This document shows, one piece after another, positions 30,686 to 40,976 of a stretch of DNA of 64,000 bases. The translations under genes and the position numbers were made by a program. The DNA is from Chloroflexota bacterium (GTDB taxonomy: Bacteria; Chloroflexota; Anaerolineae; Aggregatilineales; Phototrophicaceae), in assembly GCA_026706455.1 (NCBI GenBank), contig JAPOYS010000105.1, positions 1-64,000 of the forward strand, given 5' to 3'. How positions within the stretch are numbered: position 1 is the stretch's first letter; every line of letters starts with the position of its first letter. The notes beneath the pieces were generated by a model. That model did no database searches. It worked only from the letters and a program-made list of their open reading frames with translations, and was not told the origin of the DNA.

Positions 30686-31729
30686 TTAGTCGCCTTGCAG
30701 TAGAGTTGCCCGCGCCGATTGCGCTTCAAAGTCAAAATCACGCAACATGCTCGCTTTGGCGTCAGCGTCCATGCGGGAGACTTCAATCGCGCGGCGCGCC
30801 AGTTGAATCAACTCATCCGCATGGATTCCGCACTCTTCGCGCGCCAGAATGTACTCGTCAACCAGCGTGCTGCAGTAAAGCGATGGCTTGTCACAGGAGA
30901 GCGCCACTGGCAACCCCTTTTCCAGTAGGGGCTTGAGTGGAAAGTCGGCGGCATTCTTGACCAAGCCCGAGTTCTGGGCCTGCGTCACCGATACCACCAT
31001 CTGCGTCTGCGCTTCGACAACTTGATTGAGCAGGGCTTCATCGTCGAGTATGCGCCAAGCGTCAACGAGCCGACTCGGTTGCAACTCGTCGATGGTTTCT
31101 CGAATGCCAGCGGCGCTCGGGCTGCTGCCGACGCATACAGCCGTGAATAGATCCTTCTTGCGCGCGGTGTCAAAAGCGCGTTTGAACTGCCCCACTGGCT
31201 GAGCGTCTTCCGGACCCACTAGTCCCATGGCAATGACATTGCCCTGGCGCGCGGCGCTGCCCGTCGTCCAACGAGCGACATCATCGCCGACGCGCGGATT
31301 GTCCCGCGGGATGCACAAGATCCAGGCCATGTTTACATTCCAGGCGCGCTGGGCGCGATCGCGTCCGTCGTTGAGCGCGTCGAGAAAGGCATCGAAATTC
31401 ATGCGCCCGCTGCCGACAAAGTCCGAGGGCACAACCGCGACTTCGGCGTAGCGCACATTCTGCTTGGATATGGCGACGCCGATATCATAAACGACGAGCG
31501 CCAGGTCCTCGGGATACATGACCCAGGCGCCGGCTACGGCTGCGATCTCATCCAGGCGATCTGGTTCCGGCTCGTCCAACATATCCACCCAGCGCGCAAA
31601 GTCGTCCATTTGCCCGGGTATGCCGTTTTGATTGGCGATTAGCAGCAAGCTGTCTTTGCGCAATGCGCCTGTCAACTGAAGGTTTAACTCAACTTTCGGC
31701 AGCGCGGTTATGAAGTCTCTCAGTGTCAT
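30686..31729 (-). CDS. adenosine deaminase-fold protein lacking canonical catalytic residues (putative pseudoenzyme)
   Basis: FITALPKVELNLQLTGALRKDSLL aligns with ADA PKxELHxHLxG; LFTAVCVGSSPSAAGIRETIDELQPSRLVDAWRILDD with the HAGE...RIGHG block; LPVALSCDKPSLY with the LNSDDPxxF block. Confidence 0.85.
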   Translation of the reverse strand: MTLRDFITALPKVELNLQLTGALRKDSLLLIANQNGIPGQMDDFARWVDMLDEPEPDRLDEIAAVAGAWVMYPEDLALVVYDIGVAISKQNVRYAEVAVVPSDFVGSGRMNFDAFLDALNDGRDRAQRAWNVNMAWILCIPRDNPRVGDDVARWTTGSAARQGNVIAMGLVGPEDAQPVGQFKRAFDTARKKDLFTAVCVGSSPSAAGIRETIDELQPSRLVDAWRILDDEALLNQVVEAQTQMVVSVTQAQNSGLVKNAADFPLKPLLEKGLPVALSCDKPSLYCSTLVDEYILAREECGIHADELIQLARRAIEVSRMDADAKASMLRDFDFEAQSARATLLQGD

Positions 31730-31823
31730 GATGGATTCCGATTTGATAGCCCTTTCGCGCGCGCGAGGCAAAGCGCCAATTTATGTTGCGGGCGCGACGC
31801 TTTCGGGACGGGCAGATTTGGTC

Positions 31824-33482
31824 TCAGTTGTCGTCCGCTCTCATGGCCGATCGCAGCGCAAGGCGACCAAGCTCATCGCGGTATTCGGCCGATGCCTGGA
31901 CGAAGGCGGCGAAGAGCGGGTGCGGTCGATTGGGCCGGCTCAAAAACTCCGGATGGAATTGGCAGCCGAGCATGAAGGGATGATCCTGCAATTCGGCGAT
32001 CTCTACCAGGATACCGTCCGGGCTCAAGCCGCTAAAGCAGACGCCGCTGGTCATGAACGCAGCGCGATAGTCGTTGTTGAACTCATAGCGATGCCGATGG
32101 CGTTCCATAATCCTGCTGGCGCCGTATGCGCGCGCCGCCAGCGAGTTCGGCGTTAGTTTGCAAGGGTATTCGCCCAAGCGCATTGTTCCGCCCATATCGG
32201 TAATTGCGCGCTGCTCCGCCATCAGATCAATCACGGGATGCGGGCTGCTTACATCAAACTCGGTGCTGTTGGCGTCATCCAGCCGCAGCACATTGCGCGC
32301 ATATTCAATGCACATGACCTGCATACCTAAGCATAAGCCCAGATATGGAACTTTGTTCTCGCGCGCGTGCTTGACGGCTGCGATTTTGCCTTCAATCCCA
32401 CGATAGCCAAAGCCACTCGGCACGATAATCCCATCGAGCGTCTCAAGCTCGTCAAGCCGCTTGCCTTTTTCCAACTCGCCGGAGTGGATCCAACAGATTT
32501 CGACATCCTGGCTCTGTAAGACAGCAGCGTGCGTGATCGACTCTTTGACCGACATATAGGCATCATGCAGTTCGACATATTTGCCGACGATCCCGATGCG
32601 CAGCTTATCCGTGACTGAGCGACAGCGGCGGACAATTCCTTCCCACTCGCTTAGATCCGGCGCCGCGGCTTCAAGCCTGAAGCGCTTGAGAATGAAATCG
32701 CCCAGACCCGTTTCCTCGATCATTAGTGGCACGGCGTATATGTTGTCGGCTGTTTGCAGGGGGATGACGGCGTCCTCGTCAACATCGCAAAAGAGGGCGA
32801 TCTTGCTAATGATATCGTCGTTAATTGGATGATCGGTGCGCGCGATGATCACGTTTGGCTGGATGCCAATGCCGCGCAATTCACGAACGCTGTGCTGAGT
32901 CGGCTTGGTCTTTATTTCGTCGGTGGCGCCGATATGCGGCAAAAAGGTAACGTGAACATAAAGCGCATCGCGCCGTTTTAGCTCGGTACGCAATTGGCGA
33001 AGCGCCTCCAGGAAGGGCAGGCTTTCGATGTCCCCGGCCGTCCCGCCAACCTCAACGATGACAACATCGGCGTCCGTCTGCCGGCCCACAAGTCTTATAC
33101 AGCGCTTGATTTCGTTCGTGATATGCGGCACGACTTGAATGGTGCCGCCGAGGTAATCGCCTTTGCGTTCTTTCTCGAGCACCGTCAGATACACTTGGCC
33201 CGCCGTGATATTAGACATGCGGCTTACGTTCTCATCGACGAAGCGTTCGTAGTGGCCCAGATCCAGGTCCGTCTCGGCGCCGTCAGCCGTTACAAAGACT
33301 TCGCCATGCTGGTAGGGGCTCATCGTACCGGGATCAACATTCAAATAGGGGTCGAGCTTCTGTATGGCGACTTTCAAGCCGCGCGCTTTCAGAATCCGCC
33401 CAATTGCAGCGACCGTCAGACCTTTGCCGACGGAGCTCACGACGCCGCCAGTACAGAAGATGTATTTGGGTTTAGTCGTCAT
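31824..33482 (-). CDS. pyrG: CTP synthase
   Basis: KYIFCTGGVVSSVGKGLTVAAIGRILKARGLKVAIQKLDPYLNVDPGTMSPYQHGEVFVTADGAETDLDLGHYERF; GLCLGMQ glutaminase motif. Confidence 0.98.
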   Translation of the reverse strand: MTTKPKYIFCTGGVVSSVGKGLTVAAIGRILKARGLKVAIQKLDPYLNVDPGTMSPYQHGEVFVTADGAETDLDLGHYERFVDENVSRMSNITAGQVYLTVLEKERKGDYLGGTIQVVPHITNEIKRCIRLVGRQTDADVVIVEVGGTAGDIESLPFLEALRQLRTELKRRDALYVHVTFLPHIGATDEIKTKPTQHSVRELRGIGIQPNVIIARTDHPINDDIISKIALFCDVDEDAVIPLQTADNIYAVPLMIEETGLGDFILKRFRLEAAAPDLSEWEGIVRRCRSVTDKLRIGIVGKYVELHDAYMSVKESITHAAVLQSQDVEICWIHSGELEKGKRLDELETLDGIIVPSGFGYRGIEGKIAAVKHARENKVPYLGLCLGMQVMCIEYARNVLRLDDANSTEFDVSSPHPVIDLMAEQRAITDMGGTMRLGEYPCKLTPNSLAARAYGASRIMERHRHRYEFNNDYRAAFMTSGVCFSGLSPDGILVEIAELQDHPFMLGCQFHPEFLSRPNRPHPLFAAFVQASAEYRDELGRLALRSAMRADDN

Positions 33483-33562
33483 CTGTTGATCCACCTTTAG
33501 CGTCCGTCCCCATGCCACACTTGATACGCCGCTAGCGAAGCAAAATCCGCAAGCCCGCCCTT

Positions 33563-33994
33563 TCAAAGCAGTCGCTTCAAGTCGGCAACGGCTTCCCGCA
33601 TATCCAAATGCACCAGCCCCAGCTTTGCCTCGTCAGCCGCTAGAGTCGTCAGCAGCGCATAATCGTCAATCGCCATCAACAGGACGAAGCCGGCCTCTCC
33701 CTTGACGTAGACTTGGTCAAGACGCCCTCGATCCAAGTCCGCGGCAATGCGCTCGCCTAGCGCCAACATCGCGGCCGACATCGCCTCCAGCACGTCTTCC
33801 CGCAAGGTCGCGGGCATGGACGCTGCGATAAGCAATCCTTCGATGCTGATGACGGCGGCCGCCTCCACACCTGGAGCGCGCTCGGTCAGGGCGCCCAGAC
33901 GCTCATCAATTCGCTGAGATTTGGTCGCATTCAAGCGACACCTCGCTTGCAGCCGAGCGCCAAGGCATGACCCATTCCAGCATTGCGCGACCAC
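33563..33994 (-). CDS. roadblock/LC7-domain protein
   Basis: VEAAAVISIEGLLIAASMPATLREDVLEAMSAAMLALGERIAADLDRGRLDQVYVKGEAGFVLLMAIDDYALLTTLA typical roadblock pattern. Confidence 0.8.
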   Translation of the reverse strand: MVAQCWNGSCLGARLQARCRLNATKSQRIDERLGALTERAPGVEAAAVISIEGLLIAASMPATLREDVLEAMSAAMLALGERIAADLDRGRLDQVYVKGEAGFVLLMAIDDYALLTTLAADEAKLGLVHLDMREAVADLKRLL

Positions 33995-34225
33995 AGACTC
34001 ATGATAGTATGTCGCGGCGGCTGATCTGATGATGCGCTTCTAGTCGGTCCTTACGGAATTGCAATGCTACACTACAGTAGCGTATTGCCCTTCATTATAC
34101 TTGCAATGAGAACGGCGGCAAATGGCGCCGAGGACGAATCTCCAAGGCCTTCCGCGCCAAGGAACCTACTCTGTTGTATTCCGCTATACTAGAATCAGCG
34201 AATCCGCACAATCTGGAAAGCATGA

Positions 34226-35224
34226 ATGAGCGAGCAGTTAAGAACACGCAGCCAGCCAAGCCAAGTCCGGCAATCCGCGGCGCCCGTGAAGGAAATCGCT
34301 GAACGTATCGCTAACAGCGTCGGCCAGGTCATACTGGGCAAGAACAACGAAATCCGCTTGACAATCCTGGGCATGCTCTGCCGCGGGCACATTTTGCTGG
34401 AAGACATACCGGGCGTCGGCAAGACGATGATGGCCAAGTCGCTCGCGCGAGCCGTCGGCTGCACTTTCAATCGCATTCAGTTCACGCCTGACATGCTGCC
34501 ATCCGACATCACCGGCGTGTCGATATTCAATCCGAAGACGCGCGAATTCGAGTTCCGTCCGGGTCCCATCATGGCGCAGATCGTGCTCGCGGATGAGATA
34601 AATCGCGCGACGCCCAAGACCCAGTCCGCTTTGCTTGAGGCGATGGAAGAGGGGCAGATGACCGTCGATGGGGTGACCTATCGCCTGAGCAATCCCTTCC
34701 TGATCATGGCGACGCAGAACCCAATTGAGTACGAAGGCACCTTCCCCTTGCCGGAAGCCCAATTGGATCGTTTTCTGATGCGCATCCAGATGGGCTACCC
34801 GCAGCCGCAGGACGAACTGCGGATTCTCGCTTCACAGCAATACCAGCACCCGATTCAGAATCTGCAGCAGGTGGTTACGCTGAAGGAACTGCTGGCGGCG
34901 CAACAGCTGATAAAGGATATCTACGTCGCCAAAGAAGTGCAGCAATACGTCATCAATCTGATCACCGCATCCAGGCGGCACGCCGACGTATATCTCGGCA
35001 GCAGCCCACGCGGTTCATTGGCGCTCTTCCGCATGTCGCAAGCGCGGGCGGCGATGAGCGGGCGCGATTTCGTCATACCCGATGATGTCAAGGCGCTGGC
35101 TGAAGTTACGCTTGCGCACCGCATCATTGTCGGCCCGGCGGCTCGCCTCAAGAATATAACGTCGCGGGCTGTCGTGCAGGACATCCTGCAATCGACGCCT
35201 GTGCCAGGCGCTTCCGTTCGATAA
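34226..35224 (+). CDS. MoxR-family AAA+ ATPase
   Basis: [75 protein letters not shown]. Confidence 0.96.
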   Translation: MSEQLRTRSQPSQVRQSAAPVKEIAERIANSVGQVILGKNNEIRLTILGMLCRGHILLEDIPGVGKTMMAKSLARAVGCTFNRIQFTPDMLPSDITGVSIFNPKTREFEFRPGPIMAQIVLADEINRATPKTQSALLEAMEEGQMTVDGVTYRLSNPFLIMATQNPIEYEGTFPLPEAQLDRFLMRIQMGYPQPQDELRILASQQYQHPIQNLQQVVTLKELLAAQQLIKDIYVAKEVQQYVINLITASRRHADVYLGSSPRGSLALFRMSQARAAMSGRDFVIPDDVKALAEVTLAHRIIVGPAARLKNITSRAVVQDILQSTPVPGASVR

Positions 35225-35230
35225 GGTCCT

Positions 35231-36484
35231 ATGCCCAACCGCCGTAACGCGCTGTATATTCTGGCGATCTTCAGTCTGCTGACTGGTCTACTCACGGGGC
35301 GCGCGCTGCTGTTTAATATCGCCTACCTCATCGCGGCGGTAATGGTCTTGTCGCTGCTGTGGACTTGGCTTTCAGCGCGCGGCATCGCTTTGCGGCGCGT
35401 GACTCGCACGCGGCGGTCGCAGGTCGGCCGCCTATTCCAGGAGACTTTCGGCGTGCGCAAGACCGGCATCACGCCTAAACTTTGGCTGGAAGTCCGCGAT
35501 CACTCGACGCTGCCGGGGCATCAAGCCAGCCACGTTGTGCCGACTCTGGTCGGCCGGCGCGAATATTCATGGGACGTGGAAACAGTCTGCGCGGTTCGCG
35601 GCGAATTCCGGCTGGGGCCGATGTCGGTCATTACTGGCGATCCCTTCGGTTTGTTCCATTCGCCCCGCCGCATTGGCGCGACGGATCGACTGGTTGTGTA
35701 TCCGATGACGGTCGAACTCAACCGCGTGATTCTGCCGGTCGGTTTCCTTTCCGGCGGCGACGCGCAGCGGCAATTGACGCACGAAATCACGACCAATGCC
35801 AGCAGCATCCGCGATTACGTTTCCGGCGATAGCATGAATCGCATTCATTGGCGCTCGACGGCGCGCACTGGCAACATCATGGTCAAGGAATTCGAATTGG
35901 ATCCCTTGGTGGATATCTGGCTCTTCAGCGACTTTTCCGCCGCGTCGCTCTGTGAAGATCCAAGCATCCGCCGCCTGGACAATATCGGCAGCATCATTTC
36001 TAGCTCAGCGGGCATCCCGCCGTCAACGGAGGAATACGGCGTGATCGTCGCCGCATCGCTGGCCAAGCATTTCCTGGATGATGAGCGTGTTGTCGGTTAC
36101 GCAGCCTATACGCCCTTTCGTCAAGTGTTCCAGCCCGAGCGCGGCAATCGGCAACTGACGCGAATACTGGAGGCGCTGGCATCCGCCCGCAGCACCTCCG
36201 ACCACAGATTGCAGGACTCGCTGTCGCTGGAGGCGCATCTGTTTACTCGGGGCGCTTCCTTGATGATCATCACCTCGTCGCGGGAGCAAGACTGGATTAG
36301 CGAGGCGCAAGTGCTGCAGCGTCGCGGGGTACGCCTCCACTGCGTATACATTGATCCGCAGTCCTTCAGCGCCAATCTGGAGTCGAGCGCGACTAGAGAT
36401 ATGTTGCAGTTGTCCAAGATTCCAACGATTGTGATTAGAAAAGATGATGATATTGCGGCGGCGCTTGAGCAGCGTCCAATCTGA
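35231..36484 (+). CDS. DUF58 domain-containing protein
   Basis: RDYVSGDSMNRIHWRSTARTGNIMVKEFELDPLVDIWLF DUF58 signature; paired with MoxR. Confidence 0.92.
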   Translation: MPNRRNALYILAIFSLLTGLLTGRALLFNIAYLIAAVMVLSLLWTWLSARGIALRRVTRTRRSQVGRLFQETFGVRKTGITPKLWLEVRDHSTLPGHQASHVVPTLVGRREYSWDVETVCAVRGEFRLGPMSVITGDPFGLFHSPRRIGATDRLVVYPMTVELNRVILPVGFLSGGDAQRQLTHEITTNASSIRDYVSGDSMNRIHWRSTARTGNIMVKEFELDPLVDIWLFSDFSAASLCEDPSIRRLDNIGSIISSSAGIPPSTEEYGVIVAASLAKHFLDDERVVGYAAYTPFRQVFQPERGNRQLTRILEALASARSTSDHRLQDSLSLEAHLFTRGASLMIITSSREQDWISEAQVLQRRGVRLHCVYIDPQSFSANLESSATRDMLQLSKIPTIVIRKDDDIAAALEQRPI

Positions 36485-36507
36485 ATCGCGATACGACGGA
36501 GTACAGC

Positions 36508-37656
36508 GTGATGAACAAACCATTTGACGCCATCGTAATTGGCGCCGGCGCAATGGGCAGCGCAGCGGCATACTACCTGAGCGCGCGCGGAGAGCGCGTC
36601 TTGCTCTTGGAGCAATTTGAACTGGATCACCGCATGGGAAGCTCCTACGGCTACTCGCGGATCATTCGCTACACGTATCACGATCTCGAGTACGTTGAGC
36701 TAATGAAAGATACGCTTCCGCTTTGGCTCGCCTTAGAGGAAGAATTGGGAGAGACACTCTACTTCAAGACTGGCGGCATCGACTTTGGACCTCGCATTGA
36801 TGAGAGAATGCAGGCAACGATTAAGTCCGTGGCTAAGGGCGCCATCAGCCACGAACTGATCTCGGGCGAGGTGGCGCGAGAGCGCTTCCCCCAATTCCAG
36901 TTCCCCGACGATTTCATAGTGTTATATCAGCCGGACAGCGGTTTCATCGCAGCTTCCCAAGCCCTACGCGGACACATCAAGCTGGCGCGACGATTGGGCG
37001 CCGTGGTGAAGGCCCGAAGTCCGGTCGAGGATATTCGAATCGGAAGCGACAACGTTGAAGTCGCTGCAGCCGGCGTGAATTATTCAGCGGGCCGGCTCAT
37101 CGTGACGGCCGGCAGCTGGGCGAAAACGCTGCTGGGGAAGACCGGGCTTGATCTGCCGCTAACAATATTGCGCTGCCAATTGAATTTCATGGCGCCTGAT
37201 GACCTGCGTCCCTTCACAGCCGAGCGCTGCCCAGTTTGGATCGCCCATGTGAGCGGCCAATATCCGGAGAGCGTCTACGGGATTCCATCTCACGACGGGT
37301 CAGGATTCAAAATCGCCTTTCACGGAGGACCGGCCGTCGCCCGTCACGCGGACATCGACTATAGTGCTGACGCGAGCAATTTGGAGGCTTTGCGCCCATT
37401 TATGCGCGCGCATATACCCGGCATTGCGGCGGCGCCGGCGCGCGAAAGACGGATCTGTCTGTATACAGCCACGCCCGATGAACACTTCATCGTCGATGCC
37501 CACCCAGAGCATGCGCACGTGGCAATCGGCGCGGGATTCAGCGGTCACGGATTTAAGTTCAGCACGATGATCGGCAAAATGCTCGCCGACATCGCTCTCG
37601 ATGGTGGCACGCCCCACAACGACAGGCTCTTCAAGATCAGTCGCTTTCCAAGCTGA
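36508..37656 (+). CDS. FAD-dependent oxidoreductase, N-methyltryptophan/monomeric sarcosine oxidase-like
   Basis: FDAIVIGAGAMGSAAAYYLSARGERVLLLEQF; SSYGYSRIIRYTYHDLEYV; GAGFSGHGFKFSTMIGKMLADIALDG. Confidence 0.9.
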   Translation: MMNKPFDAIVIGAGAMGSAAAYYLSARGERVLLLEQFELDHRMGSSYGYSRIIRYTYHDLEYVELMKDTLPLWLALEEELGETLYFKTGGIDFGPRIDERMQATIKSVAKGAISHELISGEVARERFPQFQFPDDFIVLYQPDSGFIAASQALRGHIKLARRLGAVVKARSPVEDIRIGSDNVEVAAAGVNYSAGRLIVTAGSWAKTLLGKTGLDLPLTILRCQLNFMAPDDLRPFTAERCPVWIAHVSGQYPESVYGIPSHDGSGFKIAFHGGPAVARHADIDYSADASNLEALRPFMRAHIPGIAAAPARERRICLYTATPDEHFIVDAHPEHAHVAIGAGFSGHGFKFSTMIGKMLADIALDGGTPHNDRLFKISRFPS

Positions 37657-38323
37657 ACGTCCACCAATGGTACGCGCCGACATTCACAAAGAAGTTTAGA
37701 CGCAAGAGTTGCGCTGATGGTCGTTCCGCCGCTGATATCAGCGCGCCAAGTCGGGAGGCCTCTTGCCGGCGCGCTATCAGATGGGCGGCGTCAATCGCGT
37801 TTTGACTCAGCGTCCCCTCCAGCCAGACGCCCCGATAGGCGAGCGTCTCCACCGGGATCAAGCTAGCCTCGTGGCTTTGCATTTCGCGCGCGCCCGGCTT
37901 CGGTTCAGCGATGTAAAGATCATAGCTTACTGGCGATCTGCAGAATCCGTGGCGGCCGCAGAGACGCTGCATCGCTTCATTCTGGCTGCGCACGAGCGCG
38001 CGAATCTCCCGCGCGTCGGAGTCGGCGGCGATCGCCAGGCACTTCGCCAGCAATTGTCCGCCGATTCCCCGGCCGCGCGATGATGCGGCGACCGCCAGCA
38101 GGTCAAGTTCGAGTCGTCTGCGACCCGACCGGTCGGATGTGAAGAATGCGTCAACGAAGCCGACGACTTCGTCGCGCCGGTCGGCGACCAAGGTCAAGCC
38201 GCCGGTTATCCGTTGCCGCAGCCAGGGCGCATCCGCATTGACGCCGACAGCCAGCGCAGAAGCCGCGATATTGGCGATTGCATAGATATCATCGGGGTCG
38301 GCGCGGCGAATCAGTACGCTCAT
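37637..38323 (-). CDS. GNAT-family N-acetyltransferase
   Basis: LELDLLAVAASSRGRGIGGQLLAKCLAIAADSDAREIRALVRSQNEAMQRLCGRHGF, canonical acetyl-CoA motif. Confidence 0.8.
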   Translation of the reverse strand: MSVLIRRADPDDIYAIANIAASALAVGVNADAPWLRQRITGGLTLVADRRDEVVGFVDAFFTSDRSGRRRLELDLLAVAASSRGRGIGGQLLAKCLAIAADSDAREIRALVRSQNEAMQRLCGRHGFCRSPVSYDLYIAEPKPGAREMQSHEASLIPVETLAYRGVWLEGTLSQNAIDAAHLIARRQEASRLGALISAAERPSAQLLRLNFFVNVGAYHWWTFSLESD

Positions 38324-38397
38324 TGATTTTTTGCCAGGCGCGTCTCATAATGAATTGCGGAATGGTTCAGTCCCATCAACTGTAGTCGGGCGTGATT

Positions 38398-40014
38398 ATG
38401 TCAGTTGCCGCCACCGCCAGCCAGACCAGATGCCTGCGCAATCGAAGCCTGTATTTGATTGCCTTCGCCGGCGGCATGACCACCCTGGCAATTGAACTGT
38501 CGGCATCGCGCTTGCTCGGCAACGTCTTCGGCAACAGCAATCTGGTCTGGGCTAACGTCATCGGCTTGATGCTTCTCTATCTCACCGTCGGCTACTTCCT
38601 CGGCGGCCGCCTGGCGGACCGCTTCCCGCGCGAGGACGTCTTGCTGCGGTTGATTTTGTGGGCGGCTTTTCTCAGCGGGCTGATTCCGCTAGTGGCCCGC
38701 CCGGTCATTTCGCGCGCGGCACAGGCGGTTTTTGGCGCGGAGGCGGCGCTCGCGCTGGGCTCGCTCATCGTGATCCTGATACTGTTCTCTGTGCCGGTGA
38801 CGCTTTTGGGCACGGTATCGCCATTTGTCATCCGCCTGGCTGTGACGGATGTGGCGGCCAGCGGCCGAGCTGCGGGCCAGGTTTATGCCATTAGCACGCT
38901 CGGCAGTCTCTTGGGAACATTCTTGCCCGTCCTTGTTACGATCCCGCGCATGGGCACGACGCGCACCTTTCTTCTTTTTTCCGGATTGCTGTTCGCGATC
39001 GCCTTCGCCATGCTGGCGCGCGTCAACTGGCGGCTGGCGCTGCCTTATCTTTTGATGCCCCTGGCAATCGTCCTGTTCTTCCTGACGACGATGGCGGGAC
39101 CCCTGCGTCCGCCAGCGGCCGGCGCCAGCCTGAAGTACGAAGGCGAAAGCGCCTACAACTATATTCAGGTGCAGGAAGATGCGGACGGATACCGCTACCT
39201 TTATCTCAATGAGGGCCAGGGCGTGCACAGCCAGTGGCACGAGCGCGAGAAGTTCTATGGCGGGACCTGGGATTATTTTCTGGCGGCGCCCTACTTCAAC
39301 GAGGCGCCCTTTCAAGCGGATCAAGTTGCGTCCGTGCTTCTGATTGGCTTGGCGGCCGGTACAATCGCGCGGCAATACACTGCAGTTTACGGCGACATTC
39401 CCATTGACGGCATCGAACTGGATCCTGATATTGTCGCAGTTGGCGCGCAGCTCTTCGACATGAATGCTGAAGCGATGCCGAACCTCCGCGCCCAGATCGG
39501 CGACGGACGCTATTTGCTCAATCAGTCCGACAGCTTGTATTCGGTTATCGGCATTGACGCCTACCGGCCGCCATATATTCCCTGGCATCTCACGACCGTG
39601 GAGTTCTTTCAAGAGCTGCGAGATCGTTTGGATCAGCAGGGCGTCGTAGCGATTAATGTCGGGCGCACCGACACAGACCGCCGGCTGGTGGACGCGCTCG
39701 CCAACACGATGCTCGCGGTCTTTCCAAGCGTCCACGCCATTGATGTGCCGCGCTCGTTTAACACGATTCTGGTCGCCACCAAGGAGCCAACTGCAGGGGC
39801 CAACCTGCGGGCGAACCTCAACTTTCGGAGCGACGCGGTCAACCCGGTCTTGTACGACATGGTTGCGTCCGCGGCAGGCAACCTGGTACCACTCGGCGAA
39901 AGCGATCTTGTTTTCACCGATGACCGGGCGCCGGTGGAGAGTTTGGTAGATTCCATCGTGCTGGATTTTCTACTGGCTGGTCGGGCGGAGGAGTTCAGGC
40001 TGCACGATGAATAA
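38398..40014 (+). CDS. fused MFS-like membrane domain/spermidine synthase-like protein
   Basis: N-terminal multi-TM region (MTTLAIELSASRLLGNVFGNSNLVWANVIGLMLLYLTVGYFLGGRLADRFP) then a Rossmann-like region (VASVLLIGLAAGTIARQYTAVYGDIPIDGIELDPDIVAVG). Confidence 0.88.
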   Translation: MSVAATASQTRCLRNRSLYLIAFAGGMTTLAIELSASRLLGNVFGNSNLVWANVIGLMLLYLTVGYFLGGRLADRFPREDVLLRLILWAAFLSGLIPLVARPVISRAAQAVFGAEAALALGSLIVILILFSVPVTLLGTVSPFVIRLAVTDVAASGRAAGQVYAISTLGSLLGTFLPVLVTIPRMGTTRTFLLFSGLLFAIAFAMLARVNWRLALPYLLMPLAIVLFFLTTMAGPLRPPAAGASLKYEGESAYNYIQVQEDADGYRYLYLNEGQGVHSQWHEREKFYGGTWDYFLAAPYFNEAPFQADQVASVLLIGLAAGTIARQYTAVYGDIPIDGIELDPDIVAVGAQLFDMNAEAMPNLRAQIGDGRYLLNQSDSLYSVIGIDAYRPPYIPWHLTTVEFFQELRDRLDQQGVVAINVGRTDTDRRLVDALANTMLAVFPSVHAIDVPRSFNTILVATKEPTAGANLRANLNFRSDAVNPVLYDMVASAAGNLVPLGESDLVFTDDRAPVESLVDSIVLDFLLAGRAEEFRLHDE

Positions 40015-40735
40015 GGGACCAATTCTGCCCTTTTTCCTTCGCCTGTTCTGGACACTGGCGATTCCCTTTCTGCTAACAATGACGGGCGCGCGCCTGCTGC
40101 TCAGCGAAGTATTCCTGGAATTTGAGTATCAGCGGCCCGGCTTCCCAAGCGACTTTTATGGATTCACGCTGGCAGATCGACTTGCATACGGCCCGTATGC
40201 GCTGCGATTCCTCTTCAACGGCGAGCCAATCGATTATCTTGCGGAGCTGCGCTTGCCCGGCGAAAATTGCTGGAACATCGAATCAGGCGCGTCCGATTGC
40301 CGGCTGTTCAGTGACCGAGAATTGGAACATATGAGGGATGTGAAGGAGGTCGCCAGTTTATCATTCGCGGCGGCTTTGGCTTGTATTGCCCTTGGCGGCG
40401 CGTCAATCGTTTCTGGCTTGGTCAACAAGCGTCTGCGGGTCGATATTTTGCTCGGCATTCGGCGAGGCTGCATGTTGACCTTGATTGCAGTCGCTTGCCT
40501 CGCGCTTCTCTCCCTCAGCGCTTGGGACCGAGCCTTCGACCTGTTTCATCAGCTATTCTTCCCCGAGGGCACCTGGCGTTTTCCCTTTTCGGATAGCCTT
40601 ATTCGCCTGTATCCGGAGCAATTATTCTTTGACGCGGCGGTTGCGATCGCCCTCCTGGTTTCAATGGGCGCCGCGCTGATTTTCCTGGCCGCTTCCCGCT
40701 TGACCGCGCGCAATTTCACAGGCTCGCAACGGTAG
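40007..40735 (+). CDS. DUF1461-like integral membrane protein
   Basis: FEYQRPGFPSDFYGFTLADRLAYGPYALRFLFNG...DRELEHMRDVKEV and four to five TM segments. Confidence 0.7.
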   Translation: MNKGPILPFFLRLFWTLAIPFLLTMTGARLLLSEVFLEFEYQRPGFPSDFYGFTLADRLAYGPYALRFLFNGEPIDYLAELRLPGENCWNIESGASDCRLFSDRELEHMRDVKEVASLSFAAALACIALGGASIVSGLVNKRLRVDILLGIRRGCMLTLIAVACLALLSLSAWDRAFDLFHQLFFPEGTWRFPFSDSLIRLYPEQLFFDAAVAIALLVSMGAALIFLAASRLTARNFTGSQR

Positions 40736-40976
40736 CGGTTTGGCTCGTATCGAACGCTAAGGTCGATATTGAATCGTATCGGAGCGGCCGGCGGCGAGAG
40801 TTGTGATCAATCCTTGGATGTGTTACTTTTGGACGATTGGTTGACGCTAGCGGGAAGCTCCAATCCGGTTGCCTTCAACTATTCACGGATTACCGCCGGG
40901 CCAAGTGGACGAACGGCAAGACTCATTTCACACGGCGGCAATATTAAACGCGCAAACTAAAGAGCAAACTGACGAT

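Noticed and set aside
34226-36484. MoxR-DUF58 pair as a possible novel system
   Set aside because: A widespread, well-known pair; the next gene is an unrelated FAD oxidase.
38689-39735. 348-aa antisense ORF opposite the spermidine synthase-like gene
   Set aside because: Lies fully within a well-supported gene; composition (R/H/Q/G rich) is typical of a spurious antisense frame in GC-rich DNA.
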